From contig LKMY01000017.1 of NCBI GenBank assembly GCA_001564205.1, positions 1 through 16,329 of the forward strand: DNA of 16,329 nucleotides. The letters run 5' to 3'. Below the pieces are notes generated by a model. That model saw only the letters and a list, made by a program, of their open reading frames with translations. It ran no database searches and was not told the origin of the DNA. Shown here one piece after another: positions 1-7,980 of this stretch (within the stretch, counting starts at the first letter, position 1; each line of letters begins with the position of its first letter). The position numbers were made by a program, and so were the translations under genes. Source of the stretch: Nanohaloarchaea archaeon PL-Br10_U2g5 (GTDB taxonomy: Archaea; Halobacteriota; Halobacteria; Halobacteriales; Haloferacaceae).

Positions 1-1061
1 CCGCTGACATCGACGGCTTGCCACGGAGCCGGAATCACTCGCGTCTCTGATTCCGGCTCGATTGAGACGTTCACTGTCGTCGTCTCGCCCGGTGGTCCGT
101 CGAGCGGCTCGTCCAACGGGGACTGCTCGCCGGACCGCACCCATCCGTCGCCGGTGTAGGTGTCGTACGAGTTGGCGTGCCAGTTCGTCGCCACCGGACT
201 CTCGATCGTGTACCGAACTTCGGGTGAGAGCTGCGTCGGCCCGACGATCTCGAGTTCGTCGTCGGCACCGAGCGTGGATTCCAAGGTGGGATTGCCCTGA
301 CTGAGCGCCCACGGCTGTGCCGCGCCGGCCGGGAGCACGGTCACCGTCGCGCTCACGAGCACCATCGCCGCCAACACGGCTCCGAGCGTGTTCCGGTGGC
401 TCCGGAGATCGCCGGCCGTCGACAGGGTCGAGAGACCGGTTGCGAGCGCGACACCGACGATACCGGCGAGCGTCGCTGCCCCTCCTGCATCACCGGTGAG
501 CACCAGAAAACAGAGGGTCCCGCCGGCAGCCGTCGCTGCGGCCACGTGTCGCCCTCGTCCGGCGAGGTACGCGACGAGGAACGTCGGCACCGGCGCGACT
601 GCGAGGATCCACACGTCTGCGAGCGCGAGCCGGAGCACCGAAAGCCCGGTCAGGAGGGTGACCACGTCGAAGAGGACGCTCTCAACCGATAACACCGCGC
701 GCTGGCTCGCTGGGATCGTGAAGTAGTAGCCGGCCAGCGTGGCGACGAACAGCGCTCCCGTCAGCCGAAAGGCGATCCGTTCATCGATGAACCGAGCGAG
801 AACAGCGCCGGCGAGGCCGGTCGCGGCGACGGCCGCGGCCGTCCGTCCCGTCCCACCGACGATGTCGGTCGCCTCGAAGAACACACTGAGATATGCCGCG
901 GTGACGACGGCCACGCCGATTACCGCCGGATCGGCGAAACCAGACGGAAGGGCTCGAAACGGCCCGAAGCCGGGTGAATTCGCTGATTTCGAGCCCTCTT
1001 CAAAACCGGCGGGCCGCTCGCGGTCCGCCCGCTTCCGATCGAGGTACGAGCGCTCGCTCAT
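1..1061 (-). CDS. Transglutaminase-like (TgpA-type) membrane protein, N-terminal part
   Basis: Reading the minus strand from the ATG at 1061 gives an open frame of 353 codons to the left edge, so the 3' end lies outside the window. The first 45 residues are charged and cytoplasmic-looking. Hydrophobic segments follow at about 46-62, 74-90, 100-115, 126-148, 152-167, 172-189, 195-212 and 225-245. A soluble outer domain starts near 250 and contains a YDTYTGDGW block (about 299-307), typical of the extracytoplasmic region before the transglutaminase core in TgpA-type proteins (DUF3488 family). The catalytic Cys-His-Asp region would lie beyond the window. The start codon overlaps the stop of the DUF58 gene as ATGA, so the two are probably translationally coupled. 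MoxR, DUF58 and TgpA-like genes in this order form a well-known conserved cluster whose biochemical role in archaea is not established. Family assignment is inference from partial sequence plus context. Confidence 0.8.
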   Translation of the reverse strand, partial: MSERSYLDRKRADRERPAGFEEGSKSANSPGFGPFRALPSGFADPAVIGVAVVTAAYLSVFFEATDIVGGTGRTAAAVAATGLAGAVLARFIDERIAFRLTGALFVATLAGYYFTIPASQRAVLSVESVLFDVVTLLTGLSVLRLALADVWILAVAPVPTFLVAYLAGRGRHVAAATAAGGTLCFLVLTGDAGGAATLAGIVGVALATGLSTLSTAGDLRSHRNTLGAVLAAMVLVSATVTVLPAGAAQPWALSQGNPTLESTLGADDELEIVGPTQLSPEVRYTIESPVATNWHANSYDTYTGDGWVRSGEQSPLDEPLDGPPGETTTVNVSIEPESETRVIPAPWQAVDVS

Positions 1062-2230
1062 CTGTGTGACACCCCGGTCGTGTGTGGTTCCGAGCCGGCA
1101 AACTCGTTCGTCTCGACTCCTGCGGCCGCCGCGCTCGGCTTCTCGGCCGACTTTATCCCAGTCGAGCCCGCCGTTGCTGCGTCCGTCCCGCTGGCCGTCA
1201 CGGTGTTCTCTGTGCGTCCAACTAGTTCCTCGAAAGCGACCCTCCGGTCGCCCATTTCGTATCGCGCCCCGGCGGCGTCGGCGACGACTCGCACGTCGGG
1301 GTCGTCAGCCGCGACTCCGCCCGCGCCTGTGCGTGCGGCGAGTTCGAGCACCGCTCGCCGCCCCCGTCGTCCGGGTTCTGCGGCGACCTCGCCCGCTGGC
1401 AGGGTCACGTCGACTGGAACCCCGTCGGTCAGAAGCGAGAGCGCGAGGCTCGCGGTCGCGCTTGCCAGGCGGTCGTCTCCGACGTGGTCCCGAACCGTCT
1501 CGCCCGCGATCGACACTCGACTGTGTGTCGTCTCCGCGGCGAACTCCTTGACGACTATCTCGTCGTGTTTCGCGGTCGCCGGCCAGTGAACGTCTCGGAG
1601 CGGGTCACCGCGGGCGTACTCCCGCAGTCGATCGAACTCCTCACGTCGCCGGCTGGGTCCCACCGCGTCGGTGGCGTACAGTCGCCGGCGGAACTGCAAC
1701 GGTATCGGATGGCACACCGGATACGCGAGCGCGGTGTCGACGGCATCGACGACGGTCCGCCGCTCGAAGAGACCGAACACGTCGGTCCCCGTCACCGTCA
1801 CGGGACCGAGCCGTCGCTCGCCACGATCGCGGTACCGGATTCGATACGAAACGGAGTCGCTCGCCTCACTTCCCCGCCGCCGACCGCCGATCGTCGTCTC
1901 GATCGGCATCGCGGGTCCGACCAGCCCCTCGTCGAGGCGGTCGGACACGGTCGCGGGAAACGCCGGCGACACGGGCTCACCGAGGTCGTTGCCGTGAAAC
2001 GCAATCGTGACTTCGCGGGTCTCACCGACGAAGGCGTCGGGCGGGCGTGTCCGCCTGACGTTCGGATCGTCGATTCTGGCGATCTGATAGTAGCCGGCGG
2101 CGAGCGCGACGACGCCCGGCAGCACGACCGCGTTGAGCGAGCGCGTTCCCGCCGCGAGCGCCATCACGACCGCAAGCACGCAGATCCCGACGACGGTCGC
2201 GCCCCGGCGCGTCACGGTGATCGTCGCCAT
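1058..2230 (-). CDS. DUF58 domain-containing membrane-anchored protein
   Basis: This is a 390-aa protein with two N-terminal membrane segments at about 12-28 and 33-50, then a beta-rich region and the DUF58 signature. The signature reads GDPLRDVHWPATAKHDEIVV and starts at residue 208 (consensus GDxxRxIxWxxTAR). DUF58 proteins accompany MoxR ATPases and often have a degenerate von Willebrand A-like fold. Their molecular role is unproven. The gene starts 6 bp after the MoxR stop and its own stop overlaps the next start as ATGA, so all three genes should be one transcript. The C-terminal 90 residues or so, after the VWA-like part, are low-complexity and rich in Ala, Gly and Thr, and are probably disordered. 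The family is clear from the motif. A cell-envelope role is inference. Confidence 0.9.
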   Translation of the reverse strand: MATITVTRRGATVVGICVLAVVMALAAGTRSLNAVVLPGVVALAAGYYQIARIDDPNVRRTRPPDAFVGETREVTIAFHGNDLGEPVSPAFPATVSDRLDEGLVGPAMPIETTIGGRRRGSEASDSVSYRIRYRDRGERRLGPVTVTGTDVFGLFERRTVVDAVDTALAYPVCHPIPLQFRRRLYATDAVGPSRRREEFDRLREYARGDPLRDVHWPATAKHDEIVVKEFAAETTHSRVSIAGETVRDHVGDDRLASATASLALSLLTDGVPVDVTLPAGEVAAEPGRRGRRAVLELAARTGAGGVAADDPDVRVVADAAGARYEMGDRRVAFEELVGRTENTVTASGTDAATAGSTGIKSAEKPSAAAAGVETNEFAGSEPHTTGVSHR

Positions 2231-2236
2231 CCGCTC

Positions 2237-3283
2237 TCACTCTACGGGGACGCGTTCGAGCGCGTCGGCGACCACATCTTCGCCGTCGATGCCGCCGGCG
2301 TCCGTCCGTATCCGATGGGCGAACACGGTCGGGGCCTCCGCCTGTACGTCGTCCGGAATCACGTAGTCTCGACCGTCCAGTACAGCCCGCGCCTGCGACG
2401 CTCGAAGCAGCGCGAGACTGCCGCGAGGGCTCACGCCGAGGCGGGCGTTTTGGCGTGTATCCACCGCAAGCCGCGCGACGTACTGCCTGACGGCCTCCGT
2501 CGCCTCGACCGCGCCGACTGCCGCTCTGGCGCGCTGGATGTCACCGATGGTCGCGACCGGCTCAACGGCGTCGACCGGGTGTTCGCCGACCATCCGCCCG
2601 ATGATCTCGGCCTCTTCGTCCGTGTCGGGATAGCCGAGCCGGATCTTCTTCGTGAATCGATCGACTTCGGCCACCGGGAGCTCGTACGTCTGGCTGGGCT
2701 CCACGTCGTTCTGGGTCGCAATCACACAGAAGGGATCCGGCAGGTCGCGGGTCACCCCGTCGGTCGTCACTTGCTGTTCCTCCATCGCTTCGAGCAGGGC
2801 GGACTGCGTCTTCGGCGGTGCGCGGTTGATCTCGTCGCCCAGCACGACGTTGCCGAAGACGGGACCGGGCTGGAACTCGAACTCGTCTGTCCGCTGATTG
2901 AACACGTTGACGCCCGTGACGTCGGACGGGAGGAGGTCAGGCGTGAACTGGACACGGGTGAACGACCCGTCGACGGAGCGCGCAACGGCCTTTGCAAGGG
3001 TGGTTTTCCCGACGCCCGGAACGTCCTCGACGAGGAGGTGACCGCGGGCGAGCAGGGTGACGATCACGTGGTCGACCGCCGCCCGCTTCCCGATGATCAC
3101 TTCCTCGACGTTCGCCGCAACACGGTCGGCGAGCGCGGCGACGTCGGCGGGGTCCATCGCCGGAGGGTCCGTCGGATCGGTCGACGGCCGTCTCGCGGCG
3201 TCGGGAGCTGTCGATGCTGCGTCCTCAGAATCTGCGTTTGCCGAGCCATCCCCGATCGGACCGCCCTCTCCCGGATCAGTCAT
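2237..3283 (-). CDS. MoxR-family AAA+ ATPase
   Basis: This is a 348-aa AAA+ ATPase of the MoxR class, thought to act as a chaperone that remodels or inserts cofactors into partner proteins. Walker A is EDVPGVGKTT (about 86-95). Walker B is VLGDEINRA (about 147-155), followed by the diagnostic MoxR stretch PPKTQSALLEAMEEQQV. Sensor 1 lies in VIATQNDVEPSQTYELP (about 187-203). The first 42 residues are acidic low-complexity sequence, common in halophile versions, and an internal Met43 is a possible alternative start. The ATG at 3283 has a GAGGG element 4 nt upstream, which favours the full-length form. It is the first gene of the operon with the DUF58 and TgpA-like genes. A clear TATA box was not found in the 214-bp gap upstream. 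Confidence 0.95.
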   Translation of the reverse strand: MTDPGEGGPIGDGSANADSEDAASTAPDAARRPSTDPTDPPAMDPADVAALADRVAANVEEVIIGKRAAVDHVIVTLLARGHLLVEDVPGVGKTTLAKAVARSVDGSFTRVQFTPDLLPSDVTGVNVFNQRTDEFEFQPGPVFGNVVLGDEINRAPPKTQSALLEAMEEQQVTTDGVTRDLPDPFCVIATQNDVEPSQTYELPVAEVDRFTKKIRLGYPDTDEEAEIIGRMVGEHPVDAVEPVATIGDIQRARAAVGAVEATEAVRQYVARLAVDTRQNARLGVSPRGSLALLRASQARAVLDGRDYVIPDDVQAEAPTVFAHRIRTDAGGIDGEDVVADALERVPVE

Positions 3284-3497
3284 CTTGCCCTCGTCGACAC
3301 CGAGGTCTGGTACGGATCTCCCGCCGCGTCACACGCTGGGCGGACCGGTGACAGCGACCGGTGGCCGGCTCAACGGAGAGTGTGTGAGCGCTACCCATGG
3401 TCATCGATATGAACCAACTATGGGAGGCAGCGGCATATGCGTTCCGCCGGTGGCGCGGGCGATATCTCAGGGCTGACCGGTTCGTGACGCCGAGTGC
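3284..3497. other. Intergenic gap between pyrC 3' end and moxR 5' end
   Basis: These 214 bp must hold the moxR promoter and the pyrC transcript end. I see no convincing TATA box in the expected place for moxR. A short plus-strand ORF (3409-3570) begins here but runs into pyrC antisense and was rejected. Confidence 0.5.
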
Positions 3498-4853
3498 TTA
3501 CGGCTTTTTCACGTTGCGTCCGACCGGCTCACCGAAGGACGCTGCACCGGTGGCGGGGTCGCGCTCGTAGACGACCTCGCCGCGAACGACCGTCAGCTCG
3601 GGAAAGACGCCCTGCAACCCCTCGAAGGGAGTCCATCCGCACGCGCTGTGGAGCGCGTTCGCCTCGATCTCGCGCGGGTTCGTCAGGTCGACGAGGACGA
3701 GGTCGGCATCGGTCCCCTCGGCGATTCGGCCTTTCGTTTCGATATCGAAAATCGACGCCGGGTTGGCGGCGACGACGTCTCGGACGCGCTCAATGGACAG
3801 CTCTCCTTTTCTGACGGACTCCAACAGAAGCGGGTACAGCGTCTCGACTCCGGGAACGCCGCTCGGCGCGTCGACGAGTCCCTGGCGCTTCTCTGCGACC
3901 GTGTGCGGCGCGTGGTCCGTGGCAACCACGTCGACATCGCCGTCGCGGAGTCGTTCGAAGACGCCGGCCCGCCGCTTTTCGGAGCGAAGCGGCGGGTTCA
4001 TCCGCCCGAACGTGCCGAGACGGCCGGCGTTCTCCCGCGATAAAAAGAGGTGGTGTGGGGTCACCTCACAGGTGAAGCGTCGAGCAGCGTCGGCGTCGCC
4101 TCCGTCGCCTCCGTCCGCCCTCGCCTCGGTGACCGCGTCGATCCCTTCCGGCGTCGAGGTGTGCGCGATATGGACCTGCGCGTCGCTTGCGGCACCCGCT
4201 TTCAGCGCCCGCTTGACGGCCACTTCCTCCGCTTCGGCAGTTCGATAGGCGGACCACGCGTCGGCGATCGCCGCGGTTCCGACGCCGCCGAGATCACCGT
4301 CAAGCGCCGATCCATCGAAGAGCGTCTCGTCCTCTGCGTGGACCGTGACGGGAACCTCGCGGGCGGCCGCCTCGCCGAGCGCCTCCTCGAACAGTTCGAG
4401 TGCGATTCCCATGTCGCCTGTCGAGTCCGCGAGGAACACTTCGCCGAGCGCGAACAGCGGGCGCTCGAAGAGGCTCTCGGGATCCCACTGAGCGGTGACC
4501 CCACCGTTGATCCCGTAATCGACGTACGAGCCCGCGGCGAGAGCGGCCTTCTCGTCGAAGGCCTCGCTGTCGACGGTCGGCGGAGAGGTGTTCGGCTGGT
4601 CGACGACGGTCGTGACGCCACCGGCGGCCGCGCTCTTCGAACCGGACTCCCACGTCTCTTTGTGGCTCCCGCCCGGCTCTCGAAAGTGGACGTGAATATC
4701 GATGGCGCCCGGGAGGAGGTGTCGGCCTCGGGCGTCGACGACGCGCTCGCCGGCGATCGGATCGAGCCCCTGTTCGATCGCCTCGATCGTTCCCTCTCGG
4801 ATCCGGATGTCGCGGACTCGCCCGTCGGCCAGCTCCGCACCCGTGATGAGCAT
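3498..4853 (-). CDS. pyrC: Dihydroorotase (class I, amidohydrolase family)
   Basis: This 451-aa cytosolic enzyme interconverts N-carbamoyl-L-aspartate and dihydroorotate, the third step of de novo pyrimidine synthesis. Visible motifs are the metal-binding DIHVHFREPG (H54, H56), PNTSPP near 87-92 that shapes the substrate pocket, VHAEDE (H172), VHIAHTST (H231) and ATDHAPHT with the catalytic Asp. At the position where many class I enzymes carry the carboxylated lysine (KLYL in human CAD), this protein has GEVFLADST, so Glu138 replaces Lys. A Gly/Asp-rich insertion (ADGGDGGDADAA) precedes the CEVTPHHLF block. The length is normal for the family. It is transcribed divergently from serS and its TATA box places the RNA start at or near the ATG. 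Other cyclic amidohydrolases (allantoinase, hydantoinase) are less likely given the DHO-type motifs. Confidence 0.93.
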   Translation of the reverse strand: MLITGAELADGRVRDIRIREGTIEAIEQGLDPIAGERVVDARGRHLLPGAIDIHVHFREPGGSHKETWESGSKSAAAGGVTTVVDQPNTSPPTVDSEAFDEKAALAAGSYVDYGINGGVTAQWDPESLFERPLFALGEVFLADSTGDMGIALELFEEALGEAAAREVPVTVHAEDETLFDGSALDGDLGGVGTAAIADAWSAYRTAEAEEVAVKRALKAGAASDAQVHIAHTSTPEGIDAVTEARADGGDGGDADAARRFTCEVTPHHLFLSRENAGRLGTFGRMNPPLRSEKRRAGVFERLRDGDVDVVATDHAPHTVAEKRQGLVDAPSGVPGVETLYPLLLESVRKGELSIERVRDVVAANPASIFDIETKGRIAEGTDADLVLVDLTNPREIEANALHSACGWTPFEGLQGVFPELTVVRGEVVYERDPATGAASFGEPVGRNVKKP

Positions 4854-4876
4854 AGGTATCGGGTCGCGTCGGGTTA

Positions 4877-4882
4877 CTTAAA
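4877..4882 (-). promoter_or_regulatory. pyrC TATA box (leaderless promoter)
   Basis: The minus strand reads TTTAAG here, centred about 26 nt upstream of the pyrC ATG at 4853. That is the classical archaeal TATA-to-start distance, so the transcript is probably leaderless. This fits the absence of a Shine-Dalgarno sequence before pyrC. Confidence 0.6.
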
Positions 4883-4944
4883 CCGTGGTGATCGGTAGCG
4901 ACGCTCCGATACGGTTTTGGGTCGCCCGGCGGAATCCACGACAA

Positions 4945-6315
4945 ATGCTATCTCGACAGTTCGTCCGGGAGAACCCCGAGGTCGTCCGCGAGGCGCTCGA
5001 CAACAAGGGCGTCGACGTCGACCTCGACCGGATACTCGATATCGACGAGGAGTGGCGAGAGCTGAAAGGGCGCGGCGACGACCTGCGCCACGAGCGCAAC
5101 GAGGTCTCCTCGCGGATCGGTGAGCTGAAACAGGCCGGTGAGGAGGCCGAAGCGCAGGCGGCGATCGAACGCTCACAGGAGCTTAAATCGGAGCTGCAGG
5201 CGATCGAAGAGCGAGCCGACGAGCTGGAGGCCAAACTCGAGGAGTCGCTGCTCGAACTCCCACAGATCCCGCAGGAGTCGGTGCCGGTCGGTGAAGACGA
5301 GTCGGAGAACGTCGAGGTGCGCCGCGAGGGGTTCGACGACATCCGGACGCTTCCGGGAGACGTGATCCCCCACTACGACCTCGGCGAGGAGCTTGAGATC
5401 CTCGACTTCGATCGCGGCGCGAAAGTCGCCGGCGGCGGCTTCTACGTCGCGAAAGGCGACGGCGCTCGGCTGGAACACGCGCTGATCCAGTTTATGCTCG
5501 ACGTGCACCGCGATCAGGGGTATCACGACGTGTTCCCGCCGATTCCCGTCAACTCCGACTCGATGCGGGGCACCGGACAGCTCCCGAAGTTCACCGAGGA
5601 CGCCTACCGGATCGAGGGGACCAACGAGGAGCCGTACGCAGACGACGACCTCTGGCTGCTTCCGACCGCTGAGGTGCCCGTCACGAACCTCCACCGCGAC
5701 GAGATCCTGCTCGGCGAGGATCTTCCGCTCAAATACCAGGCGTACACGCCGAACTTCAGACAGGAAGCAGGCGAACACGGCACCGAGACGCGGGGGATCG
5801 TCCGGGTCCACCAGTTCAACAAGGTCGAGATGGTGAACTTCGTGCGGCCCGAGGAGAGCGACGAGCGCTTCGAGGGGCTCGTCGACGAGGCCGAAGCGGT
5901 GCTTCGCCGGCTGGAACTCCCTTACCGGGTCTTAGAGATGTGTACCGGTGATCTGGGGTTCACGCAGGCGAAGAAGTACGACATCGAGGTGTGGGCGCCG
6001 GGCGACGACATGGACGACGGCCCCGAGCGGGGCGGCCGGTGGCTGGAGGTCTCCTCGGTCTCGAACTTCGAGGACTTCCAGGCGCGGCGCGCCGGGATTC
6101 GCTACCGCGAGGAGCACCACGAGTCCGCGGCGTTCCTCCACACGCTGAACGGTTCGGGGCTCGCGATCCCCCGCGTCGTCGTCGCCATCCTCGAGTACTA
6201 CCAGAATGAGGACGGGACGGTCACCGTCCCCGAGCCGTTGCGTCCGTACATGGGCGGGACCGAGGTCATCGAGGGGCACGACGCGGTCGGCGAGACGAAG
6301 CTGGGGAGCGAGTAG
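4945..6315 (+). CDS. serS: Seryl-tRNA synthetase (bacterial/standard class II type)
   Basis: This 456-aa enzyme charges tRNA-Ser (and tRNA-Sec where present) with serine. The N-terminus [12 protein letters not shown] is typical of SerRS and sets the start at the ATG at 4945. A longer frame from 4885 would add 20 unrelated residues and cover the pyrC promoter. Residues about 30-105 form the long Glu/Arg/Lys-rich antiparallel coiled-coil arm that contacts the tRNA variable arm. Class II motif 2 is in [18 protein letters not shown] (about 268-285) and motif 3 is in [15 protein letters not shown] (about 402-416). It is the ordinary SerRS, not the zinc-containing methanogen type. The gene is divergent from pyrC and convergent with the DoxX-like gene, 29 bp away. 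I see no clear TATA box upstream. Confidence 0.97.
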   Translation: MLSRQFVRENPEVVREALDNKGVDVDLDRILDIDEEWRELKGRGDDLRHERNEVSSRIGELKQAGEEAEAQAAIERSQELKSELQAIEERADELEAKLEESLLELPQIPQESVPVGEDESENVEVRREGFDDIRTLPGDVIPHYDLGEELEILDFDRGAKVAGGGFYVAKGDGARLEHALIQFMLDVHRDQGYHDVFPPIPVNSDSMRGTGQLPKFTEDAYRIEGTNEEPYADDDLWLLPTAEVPVTNLHRDEILLGEDLPLKYQAYTPNFRQEAGEHGTETRGIVRVHQFNKVEMVNFVRPEESDERFEGLVDEAEAVLRRLELPYRVLEMCTGDLGFTQAKKYDIEVWAPGDDMDDGPERGGRWLEVSSVSNFEDFQARRAGIRYREEHHESAAFLHTLNGSGLAIPRVVVAILEYYQNEDGTVTVPEPLRPYMGGTEVIEGHDAVGETKLGSE

Positions 6316-6344
6316 CGCGGATCGACGGCGATTGGCCGCTCGCC

Positions 6345-6761
6345 TCAGCGCGTTTCGGTCTCGGCCGGCGGGCGGGTGTACCAGAGCGCGAGGAGGATCA
6401 ACACGCCCTGCAGCGGGAGGCGTCCCCAGCGGACGAGTTCCGAGGGGTCGCCGCCGCCGGGCATGCCTTCGATGACGACGCCGTGAGTCGCCATGTAGAC
6501 GTTCGCCGGGAAGATCGCGACGAGGAGCGCGACGGTCGCCCACGCGGCGTATCGTCGCGTCCGGGGAATCAGGAGTCCGATTCCGACGGCGATCTCCGCG
6601 AGGCCGGAGAGATAGACGAGCGCGAGCGGCGCGGGGAAGATCGGCGGGACGATCTGGACGTACAGCTCGGGGACCACGAAGTGGAGAACCCCAGCGACGA
6701 CGTACGCCGGCGCCATCAGGTACAGTATCAGTCGTTTGGCCCGGCGGCGGAGATCGGTCAT
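6345..6761 (-). CDS. DoxX-like small membrane protein
   Basis: This 138-aa integral membrane protein has four hydrophobic segments. They are roughly LILYLMAPAYVVAGVLHFVV, PLALVYLSGLAEIAVGIGLL, YAAWATVALLVAIFPANVYM and LQGVLILLALW. The pattern (helix with GxxHF, then SGxxEIxxGxxLL, then ATVALLxxIFPANVYMA) is that of the DoxX/DoxD-like superfamily, small membrane proteins of mostly unknown function; some members are linked to thiosulfate:quinone oxidoreductase, but this one cannot be assigned that role. I start at the ATG at 6761, giving MTDLRRRAKR with positive residues before helix 1. The 33 residues upstream in frame are Arg/Ser-rich and look non-coding. It is monocistronic. A GAAAC-C-GTTTC palindrome lies at the promoter position. 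Confidence 0.8.
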   Translation of the reverse strand: MTDLRRRAKRLILYLMAPAYVVAGVLHFVVPELYVQIVPPIFPAPLALVYLSGLAEIAVGIGLLIPRTRRYAAWATVALLVAIFPANVYMATHGVVIEGMPGGGDPSELVRWGRLPLQGVLILLALWYTRPPAETETR

Positions 6762-6787
6762 CGGTCGTTCGTTCCGTGTAGAGCGCT

Positions 6788-6798
6788 GAAACCGTTTC
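6788..6798. promoter_or_regulatory. Short palindrome at the DoxX-like gene promoter position
   Basis: GAAAC-C-GTTTC is a perfect 5-bp inverted repeat with a 1-nt centre, 27-37 nt upstream of the start codon at 6761, where a TATA box would normally sit. No canonical TATA box is visible, so this may be an operator or simply chance. Confidence 0.25.
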
Positions 6799-6895
6799 GC
6801 TCGCGACCGTATCCCCGACGGCGGTGAGGCCGGAGCACTCTGGTGGGTTGCGACCGGCACGACCGTGTCGACGGCTGCCCTCAGTCAGCACCTGC

Positions 6896-7264
6896 TCACC
6901 GGAGCTTCCACAACAGCGACCGAAGCTTGTACGTGAAGGTGTTGTTCTGATACCCCGACCATCCGCTCATGCCGCCCAACAAGACGGTGGCATCGTATCC
7001 CTCCTCGTCGAGCAGTGTCGCCGCTCGTTTCGCGACGATGCCCATCTTACAGACGACGACAACCTCACGATCGGGAGGGATCTCACCGAGTTGCCCGAGC
7101 AGCGCCCCATCGTCGCCGCCTCGGAGTTCGTCGTACACCGGGAGATTATCGCTCCCGTCGATCGCGTTTCGTCGGTACCGCTCTTCGGGACGAATGTCGA
7201 GAACGTACAGCCTGTCGTTCGACTGTAACCGATTGTCGAGCTCTGCGGGAGCAACCGAGTTCAT
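6896..7264 (-). CDS. Single-domain rhodanese-like protein
   Basis: This 122-aa cytosolic protein is a single rhodanese domain. Seen in the sequence are YVLDIRPEERYRRNAIDGSDNLP (20-42), the substrate-domain pattern, and the active-site loop VVVCKMGIVAKRAATLL with C72 as the persulfide-carrying cysteine. GYDATVLLGGMSGW is the family's typical C-terminal block. Rhodaneses transfer sulfane sulfur to acceptors such as cyanide, thiols or sulfur-carrier proteins. The specific partner here is unknown. I place the start at the ATG at 7264 (MNSVAPAEL). The extra 25 in-frame residues upstream run over the promoter and do not look rhodanese-like. The hydrophilic C-terminal tail after the domain is short. 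It is probably monocistronic, 71 bp after the TrmO gene. Confidence 0.88.
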   Translation of the reverse strand: MNSVAPAELDNRLQSNDRLYVLDIRPEERYRRNAIDGSDNLPVYDELRGGDDGALLGQLGEIPPDREVVVVCKMGIVAKRAATLLDEEGYDATVLLGGMSGWSGYQNNTFTYKLRSLLWKLR

Positions 7265-7285
7265 GATCGAATCATGGAGTGACGG

Positions 7286-7292
7286 CACAAAA
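7286..7292 (-). promoter_or_regulatory. Candidate TATA box of the rhodanese gene
   Basis: The minus strand reads TTTTGTG centred about 25 nt upstream of the ATG at 7264, which suits a leaderless transcript and supports that start choice. The match to the archaeal TATA consensus is only partial. Confidence 0.4.
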
Positions 7293-7335
7293 CCGTGCTG
7301 TTCGGCGGTGGTCGTGAGAGGCGCGCGGCCGATTC

Positions 7336-7839
7336 TCACTCGGACGCGCCGCCGCCGAAGCGATCGTCGGACCGGGTCTTGGTGGCCGTTCGATCGGTCG
7401 CGTCGATCCGTCCCGCCGCGGCGGTGTCTGGTTGGTCACACTCGGGGACGAACGGTTCGCTATCCGGAAGCGGTGTGCCGTCGACCACGTCGATATCTGA
7501 GACGGTGACTCGAGTGCCATCGACTGACTCGATTGCGACCACCGAGAGCCCGATCCGGTTGGGTCGACTCGGTGCGCGAGTGGCGAACAGCCCGCGGCCA
7601 ACGTCGTCGAGAAACGGCGTCGGTCGCAGAGTATACTCGTCGTTCCCGGCGTGGAGATGATACAGCAGGATGCAGTGGGAAAACCCCTCGAGGTCGGCGA
7701 GGCCGCCTTCGTATTCGTCCTCGAGGTCGACTGTTCCACTGGCCGCCGACTCGCTTGCCGGTTGAATCGGCATCTCGCTCGGGTCGTCAAACGGCGTCCG
7801 AATCACGCCGATCGGGTCGTACTGGATCGGGTCGCTCAT
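7336..7839 (-). CDS. trmO: TrmO/TsaA-family tRNA (t6A37) N6-methyltransferase
   Basis: This 167-aa protein is of the TsaA/YaeB/TrmO family, SAM-dependent enzymes that methylate N6-threonylcarbamoyladenosine at position 37 of tRNA-Thr in bacteria. Archaeal members are less studied. The family marks are all present: the N-terminal PIGVIRTPF strand, LADLEGFSHCILLYHLH (His-rich family block), LFATRAPSRPNRIGLSVV, which is the most conserved stretch and part of the SAM pocket, and DVVDGTPLPDSEPFVPECD, corresponding to the usual GTPLLDIKPYVP. The last 25 residues or so are polar and disordered-looking. I start at the ATG at 7839. A TTG three codons earlier is in frame but has nothing in its favour. 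The domain assignment is firm, but the exact tRNA target is inferred from the family. Confidence 0.85.
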   Translation of the reverse strand: MSDPIQYDPIGVIRTPFDDPSEMPIQPASESAASGTVDLEDEYEGGLADLEGFSHCILLYHLHAGNDEYTLRPTPFLDDVGRGLFATRAPSRPNRIGLSVVAIESVDGTRVTVSDIDVVDGTPLPDSEPFVPECDQPDTAAAGRIDATDRTATKTRSDDRFGGGASE

Positions 7840-7980
7840 CAGGGGCAACGAGGCGGCCGCCGACCGTTAGTCGTCCGGTTCGTCGCTCGAAAGCATAGCT
7901 GTCGAGAGGCGGACCTCGCGAGTCCGATCCGCTTTCGCCGACTACTCGGCGGCGCACAAATGGTACGTTCGTCGAAAAGG

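Noticed and set aside
1484..3412. Very long plus-strand frame (642 codons) antisense to the DUF58 and MoxR genes
   Set aside because: It mirrors the codon structure of strongly recognisable minus-strand genes. Long antisense frames are common at high GC, and its translation is Arg/His/Asp-rich with no family motif.
3409..3570. Plus-strand ORF of 53 residues beginning MNQLWEAAAYAFRRWRG
   Set aside because: Basic composition, no TATA or SD, and its second half is antisense to the pyrC 3' end. Could be revisited if orthologues exist.
4885..4944. Upstream extension of seryl-tRNA synthetase
   Set aside because: Adds 20 residues not found in SerRS; the conserved N-terminus begins at the ATG at 4945.
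5932..6891. 319-codon minus-strand frame spanning the serS 3' end and the DoxX-like gene
   Set aside because: Arg/Pro-rich, and crosses two real genes in other frames.
7265..7339. Upstream extension of the rhodanese frame
   Set aside because: Would cover the likely TATA box and overlap the end of the TrmO gene; the extra residues are not part of the domain.
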